Source: Bradyrhizobium glycinis
GTDB lineage: Bacteria > Pseudomonadota > Alphaproteobacteria > Rhizobiales > Xanthobacteraceae
Direction of reading: 5' to 3'
Length of the DNA: 64,000 nt
Assembly: GCF_016031655.1 (NCBI RefSeq)
Contig: NZ_JACCHQ010000027.1
Coordinates: forward strand, 1-64,000
Shown here piece after piece: positions 55,560 to 64,000 of this stretch. The notes beneath the pieces were generated by a model. The model did no database searches. It was not told the DNA's origin and saw only the letters and a program-made list of their open reading frames with translations. Every line of letters begins with the position of its first letter. Within the stretch, counting starts at the first letter, position 1. The position numbers were made by a program, and so were the translations under genes.

Positions 55560-56040
55560 CCGCGCCCTCATCCGTGTTGATGGCCTGTGCCATCGAGGGG
55601 TTCTGTCCGGACAACGCTTCTCTTTGTCTGCAGGGCGCGCACGAGGAGATCCTGGGCACTGAACTCAGCGATACAGAGAAAGCAGAGGACGCCGATGCCC
55701 CTCGCGGTGACGGACTTGACCCGCGCGTGCTCGGTATCCATTGTTTGCTCGCCGATGAAGACGACAGGAGCGTCATGTTTCCTCCCCATCTTGCGAATTG
55801 CCATCGCCTATTGTTGGCAGAACTTCCTCCCTGTGACGGCGTCGGGGATGCGATCGATGAGCAATGCGCAATACCCGAAGCCGTACTCCTCGCATCCTCG
55901 CCCGGCGTCTCAGCGAAGCCGTCCGGCAGGTCCGGCGCGAATGAATCGAAGGGGGAGAAAATGGCCACCTCGAAGGCGCAACGGGCGGTACGCACAGTCG
56001 CGAGGCTTGCTTGATGCAGAGGATACTTTGCATGCGCATC
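55560..56040 (-). pseudogene. Second fixA (ETF-beta) copy, degenerate
   Basis: Minus-strand pieces in FixA order, in shifting frames, are MQSILCIKQ near 56035 (FixA starts HNVVCIKQ), RWDAGRGCEEYGFGYCALLIDR (LTYGADRAVLLTDR in FixA) and AMAIRKMGRKHDAPVVFIGE then QTMDTEHARVKSVTARGIGV (AIRKIGKEYGPTNLIFTGKQ TIDGDTAQVGPGIAKRLGV). Stops and frameshifts separate them, and the C-terminus is lost. The functional fixA lies at 27955-28797 on the same strand. Confidence 0.78.
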
Positions 56041-57080
56041 TCCAGAAGGAGGGTCCTGGACGACTAGCAAGTGTCGTACCAACTGTGATTTCGCGAAAAT
56101 CAACCCTCAGAATATCGGTTTGTAGTCCGATTTGTGGTTCGCCGGTAAATGCGTGAAGCAATCATGACATCGGGAGGAAATGCAACAGGGCCATTTGCGC
56201 GGGTGTCGCGGCACCAGTGACCGCGCGTATGAAATGTAGAGCTCCTCTCGGCGGCAGCCTCAAGTCTGTGTTTGCTCCTAACCGTCGACGTCGCAAGCGT
56301 AGCCCTCTCGCAACTCAACTACCATCTTGGAAACTGAGAAAGACGTGGCACGTGAAGTCCAGACCTTGAGCGGGCTATACCTTGCATCGCCCGGATCCCC
56401 GAATAGGCGCGCGGAATCGGCCTTAGCGGAATGACAATTGCGCCGGCACCTTACGTTCGGATCATGATGTGGCTGACCTTTTGCGAAATATGGTCCGCGG
56501 ACGCGCGGTAATTACCGCCCCCCGCCACGAAGCCACCAAATGTCGCGCATGTCTCTTGAGTTCTTCGGCGCCTCCGTTGCGTTCCAGAAGGGGTATGCTG
56601 GCGCATGGCGGGACGACCCTACCATTCCTTGGCCTTGTCTAGAGCCTAGAACACGCTGAGACCATCTGACGCGGTATCGCTCAACGTGCTAACGATCTCG
56701 AGCAGGGGACAGACTCAAGCGGTTCGCAGGCGTAAGCATTGATTGTTTGATTAGCGAGCTGAAGGCCGTGATGGCCATCGATCAGATCCCCACGTATGTA
56801 GCCGTCGCTGTGGCTTCTTGATTGTTGCCGCCAACCGTCTTCGGGGTAGTCGTCACCTGCTGGCCCGGCGAATCGAGCTGTTCCATTATGACATCGCGTG
56901 CTGTGCCCGGCTTCTAGCCTAGTAAAACTGTTCGGCGGGAAACATCTCGCTGCCTTGATATGCCGAAGCAGAATAGCAACGCATCTCAGATAATGTCACA
57001 TGCGAGGTATGTGGCCGGGCTCGCACTAGGGTCTGTACTCAATAAGGATTCCCCTCGAATGGGAATTGTGATTCAAGCTT
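56041..57080. other. Gene-poor stretch
   Basis: About 1 kb without a recognisable gene, promoter or terminator. Confidence 0.35.
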
Positions 57081-57440
57081 TCCGATGGAGGGAGGCTTGG
57101 ATGGCGAAGCAGGTCGATTGGCTGAGCGATGCGGAATGGAGGCGAATCGAGCCGCTGTTGCCACGAGGTCGTCGCGGCGCACATCGGGTGGATGATTCGC
57201 CGGGTGAAGATTGACCGTATCTGCTAAGGACCAGACCGGCCCATCGCGCGAAGACGATCGGCGTATCATCAGCAGTAGTTTTCATGTGCGTCAGCGCGGC
57301 GGAGTGCCCGCCCACACGACGATCTACGAGCATCAATCGCTGGGCCAAGCGCCCCATGGGCAGCTGTTCTTGAAGCTCTCGCCCGCAGCGGGAACGACAG
57401 CGTGACTTTGTCCATGGGCTCTGCCTAGATCGAGGCGAAC
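57081..57440 (+). mobile_element. Two abutting IS5-family transposase relics
   Basis: MAKQVDWLSDAEWRRIEPLL and PRGRRGAHRVDD (57102-57200) form the N-terminus of one IS5-type transposase. It then breaks into a second IS5 relic (TGPSREDDRRIISS, HTTIYEHQS, LGQAPHGQLFLKLS). The catalytic DDE domain is missing from both. The second element resembles the relic at 58297. Confidence 0.7.
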
Positions 57441-57587
57441 CGATCCGTTAGCGCGAAAAGGGGAGCATAGACATGCTGTCGCCCGTTTGTGCGGTGGGCG
57501 GACGACGAAAATCCGCGCGCTGGCGCCCTGATTGGAAACCTTACACGACGTCAGCTTGCCGACAGCTTCTACCTGCAATCCGCTGCG

Positions 57588-58151
57588 ATGAGAATCAACT
57601 ACTACGCCGACCTTACCGACGAGCAAAGTCTGGACCAGCAGCGCGATGCGCTGGCCGGCGCCGCCCGCGCGGATACGACCAGTTTTAGGGCCGCTCTAGC
57701 AGCCCAGGGACCAGCCTCTTTCGCTATCGACAAGAGGAGCGGTGAGCAAGTGAAGCTCTACAGAGCGATTAGCGATAGCGGCAATGTCCAACGTGTTTCT
57801 GTGTTTTCTGATGCCGGTGAACGCAATAACGTGGGAAGTATGAGCGTAGCGCCAAGTGGCGGCACCTTGCGAATTCTCACCATAGAGAGTCACGAGCGAT
57901 CCAGGTACAAAGGAATCGGGACTGCTATGCTGGACATTGCCGACCGAATTAGGGATTCAGCGGGCCTTTCCAGTCTATCCCTTATTTCTCAAGACGAGGG
58001 AGCATCAGAATTTTTTTACAAGAAGGGATTCCGATTCACGGGGCAAAGACACGGCCAGAAGAATTCAGAAATGCGGCATCACATTAGTGATCCACGGTAC
58101 GTCGTTCCAGACGATGTCATCCTTATTGGCGATATGGAACGACCAAGCTAG
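57588..58151 (+). CDS. GNAT-fold acetyltransferase-like protein
   Basis: 187 residues from MRINYYADLTDEQSLDQQRD; the frame is open further upstream into insertion-sequence debris. The C-terminal half has the GNAT core. GTLRILTIESHERSRYKGIG carries the acetyl-CoA pyrophosphate loop (R-x-x-G-I-G). TAMLDIADRIRDSAGLSSLS and GASEFFYKKGFRFTG follow. The N-terminal 90 residues (SFRAALAAQGPASFAIDKRS) are not recognised. It lies between two IS5 relics, so it is probably a passenger gene. Some type III effectors carry acetyltransferase folds, but there is no convincing promoter to support that here. Confidence 0.65.
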   Translation: MRINYYADLTDEQSLDQQRDALAGAARADTTSFRAALAAQGPASFAIDKRSGEQVKLYRAISDSGNVQRVSVFSDAGERNNVGSMSVAPSGGTLRILTIESHERSRYKGIGTAMLDIADRIRDSAGLSSLSLISQDEGASEFFYKKGFRFTGQRHGQKNSEMRHHISDPRYVVPDDVILIGDMERPS

Positions 58152-58296
58152 CGTCCTCTGGCGGCATGAATTGCGCCCCACTGCCGGGCTGGCAATTCGT
58201 CACGTGTCTCAACTGTACCGCTAGGAGGCCCCATGGTTTGTACTTGATCAGCGAATTCTGATTCCGTCGCCCAATTTGATTGGGCGCGGGGACTTC

Positions 58297-59045
58297 GATG
58301 CGCAAAGGACCGTTCTGGCTCGACGACAAGCAGTGGTCTCAGATTGAGGCGCATCTGCCAATGAACCAGACCGGCCTTTCGCGCGAAAACGACCGAAGCA
58401 TCCGCAGCGGTATCGTTCACATGCTTCAGTGCGGCGCACGCTGGCGCGGTTGCCCGGCCCGGCTATGATCCTTCCACGACGACTACAATCGGTTCAATCG
58501 CTGAGCCAAGCGCGCCACTGGCAGCTGATCTTCGAAAGGGCGGAAACGCCAGCGTGACTTTGTCCACCGACTCCACGTCGATTAGGCGCATCGCTCCGCT
58601 AGCGGCGGAAAGGGGCAGGTGGATAGGCGATCTGCCGTTCGCGTGGTGGGTGGACGACGAAAATCCACGCGCTGAGCGACCCTGATTCCAGACCTTGCGT
58701 ATTTCATCTCACTTAAGGTCACGACGCCGTTATAGCCGCAGGTCCGGCTCTTTTGAAACTCGTGCATCCTATGTCTACTCTCATTGGCAGACAAAGGCTA
58801 CGACGGCTTTCGCGCCGACATTATCAATCGTGGCGCGAAGCCCGTCATTCTAAACAAAGCCAACAGGGTGACCCTCCACAGCTTCAGCAAACGCGCCTGC
58901 AGAGGGCCGCAATGGCATCGAGCGCGGCTTCTGCCGGCTCAAGGATTTTCGGCGCGTTGTAACCCGCTACGACAAACTTGCGAGAAGCTTCCTGGCTTCC
59001 GTGTACCTCGTCGTCATCCTCGCCGATCGGATCAATTGAGTCTGA
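58297..59045 (+). mobile_element. IS5-family element relic with internal deletion
   Basis: The N-terminal part MRKGPFWLDDKQWSQIEAHL, SRENDRSIRSGIVHMLQCGA is followed, after about 300 bp of scrambled sequence, by the C-terminal part in a different frame. That part reads ADKGYDGFRADIINRGAKPV, ILNKANRVTLHSFSKRA and FLASVYLVVILADRIN. The transposase is not functional. Confidence 0.75.
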
Positions 59046-59293
59046 ACCCCAGCTATGAGTGAGGACCTGAAAGTTGTTGTGAGTTGGTGAGCTGCATTGG
59101 AGCTGGCGCGGCACGCCGAGCCAAGGCGCCCCGACGCACTTTGCCGGGTACGAAAGTGCGCCGGGCCGGCCCCAACATCATCAGTACATCCGTGATGATG
59201 TTAGCTGCAATGAGACAAGCAGCGTGGCGGAATTGAGGCTCATGCATTCTATGCTTGAATCCAAAAATGTTTTTGTGAGTTGCTCAAAAGCCC

Positions 59294-59324
59294 TTGAATC
59301 GCACGTTGTGTCACGTCGTACGAT
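59294..59324 (+). promoter_or_regulatory. MerR-type promoter 7
   Basis: -35 TTGAAT, 19-bp spacer CGCACGTTGTGTCACGTCG, -10 TACGAT. The most diverged core (GTTGTGTCACGTC), but the spacing and both hexamers are kept. A 34-codon ORF with AGGAG follows at 59365. Confidence 0.62.
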
Positions 59325-59364
59325 GGCGCACTTGGCACTCGTCATCTAGGAGCAACATATTTCC

Positions 59365-59469
59365 GTGACACCGCTTCGACAGGAACCCTCCGACTCATGG
59401 CGTCTGCTGAGAGTGCTTGCGCCTATCGGAGCTGAGCGGCGAGACGCCCCTCGCCTCCCTGGCAACTGA
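59365..59469 (+). CDS. 34-residue ORF behind MerR-type promoter 7
   Basis: GTG start with AGGAGC 13 bp upstream. The peptide VTPLRQEPSDSWRLLRVLAP then IGAERRDAPRLPGN is basic. No similarity recognised. Supported only by the promoter and the ribosome binding site. Confidence 0.25.
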   Translation: MTPLRQEPSDSWRLLRVLAPIGAERRDAPRLPGN

Positions 59470-60177
59470 TTTCGTACCCTTGGATTCTCGAACGGTGCAA
59501 CTGGCTGGACGACTGATCGAGCCTTCGACCTGCTAGACGACCTCGGCGCCCCCCGCTTAGCCGATCGCTTCAGCCCGGCAGTGCGAGCCTGCTCCACCTT
59601 GCTCGTCAACTCCTCGATCGTCTGGGTTATCGACTCAATCGTTTGATTCTTCTGGAGCACACGCTAGCGCGCGGCTTCGTCGGCGTCCTGCCTGAATATC
59701 GCCGGATGTCCTCGATTGAGACATGTACGCTGTTTGATTGTCAAAACGAGTTCACATTTCTCTTAGCGAGGCACGCTTTGCGGATCAGCTCGGCTTGAGC
59801 CTGCTGCGCCCGCGGCAAGCTCGGCATTGCTGGACTCCAAGGTTTGACGAAGCTCTGCCGGCTCGCAGTTTGTGCCATCAGCTCGGCTGCCGCAGCGTCT
59901 CGAGCCTTGTTGCTTTCGTGGCGACGAGCTGGCCGCCATCGGCCGCAAACTGCTCGGCGACCTGGTCCTCGATCTGGTCGCGCTGCGTGGCCTTTGCTCC
60001 TGGCGCGGGGGCCTAGAGCGGCTCCCACACCCGCTGTCAGCGCGCCCCTAAAGCGGTTGGCGTCACATCGAGAGCGGGGTCAGATCTCAGGAACAGTTAG
60101 GCGCGTTTGACATGCGCAAGGACACAAGAAGAGGTCTCGGTCACCTTTATGCTGTCTGAGCATTGGAAAGTTAAGCC
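59470..60177. other. Stretch upstream of hemN
   Basis: Overlapping frames include a helical minus-strand one (TIESITQTIEELTSKVEQA, within 59346-59660) that could be the start of a lost coiled-coil protein. No gene is called. A FixK-like half palindrome near 60105 has 7 instead of 8 central bases. Confidence 0.35.
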
Positions 60178-61510
60178 TTGCAGACCTCGCTCCTGAACAA
60201 GTACTGCGATGCTCGCCTGCCTTGGTACACGATCTACCCCACCGTACCGGATTTCTCCGCGACGTTTGGTGCCAAGACTTGTGAGTTATGGTTGAGGCGG
60301 CTGCCGCCTGACGAACCCGTATCGCTCTACATCCACGTTCCGTTCTGCCCTTCGATCTGCTGGTATTGCGGCTTCCCTACAAGCCTCACACGCAACGAGC
60401 GACCTATCCGCAACTACTTGGCGGCGATTCATGAGGAGATCCGCTTGGTCGCGGAGCGAGCGCCGCGCGCTTTGCCGGCGAGCGACCTGCATTTCGGCGG
60501 CGGGACGCCGACTACCATTGGGGGAAACGCTTTCCTGGCCTTGATGAAGCTCCTGCGCCGCCACTTCGCGTTCAGAAAACCAGCTACCATCGCGATAGAA
60601 ATCGATCCGCGTGCGTTCACTGCCGAGATGATCGAAACGTTACAAGAAGTCGGCGTCAACCGCGCGAGCATCGGCGTGCAAAGCTTCGCCCCCCTTGTTC
60701 AAAGGTCGGTCAACCGCGTCCAGAGCGAGCTGCAGACGGCTTCTGTTGGAAAGTCTTCGCCAGCATGGGGTAAGCTGCATCAATTTCGACCTTCTGTTCT
60801 GGCTTCCGCATCAGTCGGTGCGGTCGTGCGTGGAGTCGGCGCGAACGGCTCTGGCGATGCGGCCAGACCGGCTTGCCGTTTTTGGCTATGCGCACGTCCC
60901 CTCCTACATAAAGCGTCAGCGCCAGATCGATGAGGCAGCGCTGCCGGACAATGTCGCCCGCGCTGAGCAAGCCGAGGCCATCGCAGATACGCTGGTCTCG
61001 GCCGGCTACAGACATATCGGGCTCGACCATTTCGCCCTGCCCAACGACGAGCTCGCGCTGGCGCAGAATGCCGGTGAGCTGCGCCGCAATTCGTTGGGTT
61101 ATTCGTCTGATACCTGCAAAACCGTGATCAGCTTGGGTCCGTCAGCCATTGGCGGCCTGCGTGACGGTTACGTCCAGAACGAGATCGCAACCACTTCCTA
61201 TCATCAACACATTCGGGCTGGTCGTCTGGCGACCTCAAAAGGCTACTGCCTCTCCGCCGAAGATCGCCTCCGCGCTGAGATTATCGAGCGTCTGATGTGC
61301 GATTTGCAGGCCGACGTTCCAAAGATCTGTGCTGCTCACGGATTTGATCCCATTCCTCTTCTCGATTCGGCGGACCGCCTGCGAATGCTTGTCGAAGACG
61401 GGATAGTCGACATTGAAGAGGAATTCATTCGGGTCAAGCAGGAACACCGGTTTGTCATTCGTGCCGTTGCCGCCGCATTCGACAATTATCTCGACCGTAC
61501 CCCCTATTAA
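60178..61510 (+). pseudogene. hemN: Oxygen-independent coproporphyrinogen III dehydrogenase HemN, frameshifted
   Basis: The first frame gives LPWYTIYPTVPDFSATFG, the radical-SAM cluster motif CPSICWYCGF (CxxxCxxC), ASDLHFGGGTPTTIGG and GVNRASIGVQSFAPLVQRSV up to NRVQS. Near 60720 the coding moves one frame and continues as ESLRQHGVSCINFDLLFW, RPDRLAVFGYAHVPSYIKRQ, GYRHIGLDHFALPNDEL, NSLGYSSDTCKTVISLGPSA, through to the normal C-terminus at 61510. HemN makes protoporphyrinogen IX without oxygen, which matters for haem in microaerobic nodules. In B. japonicum one of two hemN genes is reported to be non-functional. A single frameshift here would explain such a copy. Confidence 0.88.
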
Positions 61511-61914
61511 CTTATCGAAGCACGTAAGCAGATCCGAAATTTAAGCTCTTCGTGAGGAAATGATCCGAAGAGGCGCCTCCGGCAGACAGGCCAGATTTCA
61601 AGGATGCAGCGGCAGTGTGATGACAGGACCTTATTTAGCCTCAAACCGGCGGGGCTGATTAGAAAAGAAGCAGACTTAGAGGAGAGGCGCAGGGGATTAC
61701 GCCGTTCAGCGGTACGCTCGTGCGAAAAGGGCTCTGGCCCAACTTCCCCGGAGTGCTCTTGATGATGGTGAGGACCTCAGCGATATGCCGCTGGAGAAGC
61801 CCCGGCGGCTGCACCAGCTTCTGGTAGTCACGGGCGGAGCCAGCTTTGCCAATTTACGATGTACCCATCGAGCGCAGTTGGACGATTATCCACCCCTCGC
61901 AGCGATCTGAGACC
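61511..61914. other. Gene-poor stretch
   Basis: Nothing recognised between hemN and the convergent membrane-protein gene. Confidence 0.35.
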
Positions 61915-62433
61915 TCAAGGCTCGACTGTCTTCGGTCCTGCGATCACTGGGGCGCCTCCGACGGAAACAGGTCCATGTGGTTTGGACCGCTTGAGGCGTT
62001 TTCTGGCGGCGCTTGAAACGGCCCGGGCTGGCGACAACGGAGGCTCGGAAGCAGCAGAAGGGGCAGGTGTTGAACTCTGCAGCGAATCGATCCGCGAAGT
62101 CAGCACGGTGATCTGATCCAGGATTCCGTTGAGGACATCGCGCTGGGCATCGATCCGGCGGTTGAGTTCTGCGATCTCATCGCCAGCTTTCTGCTGTGCC
62201 CATTTCATCTCGGAAAGGGATGCCCTGTCCTCCGGTGACAGGCTCATCGTTGAAGCGACTTCCCGGGTTTCCCGCGTCTCGACAAACTCTTCAAGGTTGG
62301 CCCAAAGCCAGGCCCCAGCAGCACACGAGATGATCAGGACAAGCGGGAGCACCAAAATCGAGAGAATCCGTGTTGACGGCCGGCGCAAGAGCGGCCGCAA
62401 GTCGGAAGCGGCCGCTTGATCAATCAAGTCCAT
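61915..62433 (-). CDS. Membrane-anchored coiled-coil protein
   Basis: 172 residues from MDLIDQAAASDLRPLLRRPS. One transmembrane helix (ILSILVLPLVLIISCAAGAW) is followed by a periplasmic coiled coil of about 70 residues (LSEMKWAQQKAGDEIAELNR, RIDAQRDVLNGILDQITVLT) and a proline/alanine-rich, basic tail. The arrangement is like small inner-membrane coiled-coil proteins of Bradyrhizobium. Function unknown. A good sigma-54-like element lies 80 bp upstream. Confidence 0.72.
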   Translation of the reverse strand: MDLIDQAAASDLRPLLRRPSTRILSILVLPLVLIISCAAGAWLWANLEEFVETRETREVASTMSLSPEDRASLSEMKWAQQKAGDEIAELNRRIDAQRDVLNGILDQITVLTSRIDSLQSSTPAPSAASEPPLSPARAVSSAARKRLKRSKPHGPVSVGGAPVIAGPKTVEP

Positions 62434-62510
62434 GGTCCCTCGCAAAACATCCCTATTCCAGCAGACTTATTTCAGCGGCGCGACAGCCTGCGATGCTCTC
62501 GCGCTCCAAA

Positions 62511-62527
62511 AGCTACCAGCGTGCCGA
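62511..62527 (-). promoter_or_regulatory. Candidate sigma-54 promoter of the coiled-coil gene
   Basis: On the minus strand TCGGCACGCTGGTAGCT has GGCACG at -24 and GC at -12 with 10-bp spacing. The -12 reads TAGC instead of TTGC. No perfect NifA site was found upstream (a TGT-N12-ACA occurs). Position relative to the gene is right. Confidence 0.45.
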
Positions 62528-64000
62528 CCTTCCCGATCGGCTGCCCGTATGAACGCTTCTTCTTGAGCAACGCAACGCGACAATTTGCGCACGTTCTCCA
62601 TGATAGCGTCCTCAGCTAGCAATGACTCTCGACTTCGGCGGCGATGGCGCAGCATTTTCTCCTCATTCAGACGAACCTTGCAGGTTTTCTTACCTTGCTG
62701 TTGCACCAACTGCACACCGCCCGATGAATCCTGCAATGCGTTCGATGGAGCCCGCCTCGGCCTTGCCGAGACCAGCAACTGGGAGCTAGCCACGTATGCG
62801 CACGCCTGGTCGGCCAAGCCGAAATGGCCGACTGAACCAGCGGGCATTGCGCCTGGTCAACTACCGATTCCGGCAGTGTTCGAGACGACGGGCACATGGC
62901 AAGGGTGACCAACGACCGCCCATGTCAAGGATTCGGATGCAAGACAGATTTCGGCGCGCCAAAGGCGCTTACGGAGCCAGCAACTGCTCGCCGATACGTA
63001 GCAAAGCTGCCCGATGGCCCAGTCCTCCGCATTCCTGGGCCACCGCGTTAGGCCTTGTGGAGTTGCCGGCCGCGCCAATTCAAAGGCTCTTCGGCCTTCG
63101 AGCCTCGCGATTGTCTCGTCTTTCCAAGACAACAAAACCAATGAAGTGCTTCGTGAAGCCAGGCCTCTTGCCCTGCGAGCCTTGCTTTTCGTTAGCTGCC
63201 GTTTCCTCGAGAAAGCCGCCTTCAATGCAAATGCGCGGCACCGCCGAAATCGCGTGAGCAAGGTAGAGATTTGCGATGTCGTGTGGCCAGGACAGCGAAG
63301 CTCCACGCGCTCATCAGGAGCATTTTTCGGAGCGAGCGATCGCCGCTGGGTCTGGCGCACCGGCGTCATGCACAAGCAAAGCTTCGGACCGCACCATCAT
63401 CGCGCCCCGAGGTGAGAGGTTCGGGAAGTCCGAGTGGCTCTCTTCGGATACATCAAGTTCTAGCTCGTCTGGCTCGCCCTCGGGCGCGAAAACGCAGGGA
63501 GCTTACTCTGAGTCGATCAGGGCGCGGCTCAATCCATTCAGGGACGACAGGGGCCCGAACTGCGGCATGCGCGATTGCTTTCTCGCGACGACCTCGCCTG
63601 GGCCATACTCGGCTCTGCCAGCAGCTTCTTTCAATTTTGGACCAAGGGCTAAGCAACGTGGGCTTCTTGTTGCACTTTCGCTAGCGGCTTGTCTGGTCGG
63701 CAGTTCCGTACTGGCACAAAGCGCGAGTGGGCTTGATCCCAGTCGGCACCATGTGGATCAGGCCAGCACAAGACGAAGGACCTCCGATCAAGCCGCAAAG
63801 CTCCCGATCGATTTGGTCCGCCAGGCAATCCGCCCTCTTGCCCCGGCGCCAACAGCGGGTCCCGGTCTGCCGAACGAGCGGTGCGGCAATGCAGGCGAGA
63901 CTGCTCAGACGAGAATGCAAAAGAGCAACGAGCCCTTCGCGAGGTACGACAATCTGCGTGAAAAAGGTTTGTGGTTCCCGATCCCTGGTCCTGCAGATAC
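62528..64000. other. Distal end of the window, gene-poor or decayed
   Basis: Minus-strand fragments in several frames (ELDVSEESHSDFPNLSPRGA near 63440, ANLYLAHAISAVPRICIEGG near 63250) look like remains of a coding sequence oriented toward 62.9 kb. No continuous gene or family could be identified. Confidence 0.3.

Noticed and set aside
57550..57567. Second tts-box-like palindrome (GTCAGCTTGCCGACAGCT)
   Set aside because: It is only 21 bp before the ATG of the GNAT gene and within an open coding frame, too close for a TtsI promoter. The match has two mismatches.
60100..60116. FixK/FNR-like TTGACATGCGCAA upstream of hemN
   Set aside because: Seven instead of eight bases between TTG and CAA, so the dyad spacing is wrong.

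Overview
This 64 kb window is part of a Bradyrhizobium symbiosis island (B. japonicum/B. elkanii lineage). The evidence is the minus-strand nod operon nodY/K-A-B-C-S-U-I-J-nolO-nodZ behind a canonical nod box, the divergent nodD1-nodD2-nolA group, fixR-nifA-fixA, a NifA/sigma-54-type groESL and a frameshifted hemN. This order is characteristic of Bradyrhizobium. nolMN are missing or reduced to a remnant between nodJ and nolO, as in the B. elkanii-type arrangement. I see no rRNA, tRNA or CRISPR array.

Layout. 0-5 kb: a NoeI-like FkbM methyltransferase, an IS200 relic, and groES-groEL behind a sigma-54 promoter with a NifA upstream activator sequence (UAS). 5-17.5 kb: an acyl-CoA dehydrogenase, then decayed accessory DNA holding IS1595 and integrase relics, a DNA-ligase fragment, phage-like small genes, a tandem repeat and a duplicated small membrane-protein gene. 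17.8-27.5 kb: an unusual metabolic region with a TrpD-like phosphoribosyltransferase, small ORFs, an M20 peptidase, an ATP-grasp ligase, and a minus-strand operon of a heme-oxygenase-like diiron/GFA fusion plus a 2OG-Fe(II) oxygenase. 28-32 kb: fixA, nifA and fixR. 33-48.4 kb: the nodulation core (Nod-factor backbone, decoration, export and regulators). 48.4-64 kb: mostly decaying DNA, with a LivJ-like pseudogene, an orphan LuxR receptor, a second degenerate fixA, an Omp25-like pseudogene, IS5 relics, a GNAT protein, frameshifted hemN and a membrane coiled-coil protein.

Two regulatory layers stand out. (1) Seven plus-strand promoters share a TTGA-type -35, exactly 19 bp with the core ACGTnrCGTyAgrTTG, and a TAnnnT -10. 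This is the architecture MerR-family activators need. One copy lies immediately upstream of nolA, which encodes a MerR protein, and another is upstream of nodD2. The rest precede the trpD-like gene, two small MSQ-starting ORFs, the LivJ relic and a small ORF at 59.3 kb. I infer a NolA regulon. (2) Sigma-54 -24/-12 elements lie upstream of groESL, fixA, fixR-nifA and the diiron/2OG-oxygenase operon. Three of these also have perfect TGT-N10-ACA NifA sites. The fourth candidate operon looks like an uncharacterised NifA-controlled biosynthetic locus and is the best candidate here for something undescribed.

All calls come from reading the sequence and recognising families. No database search was run. 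Functions of the metabolic region and regulator assignments are inferences.
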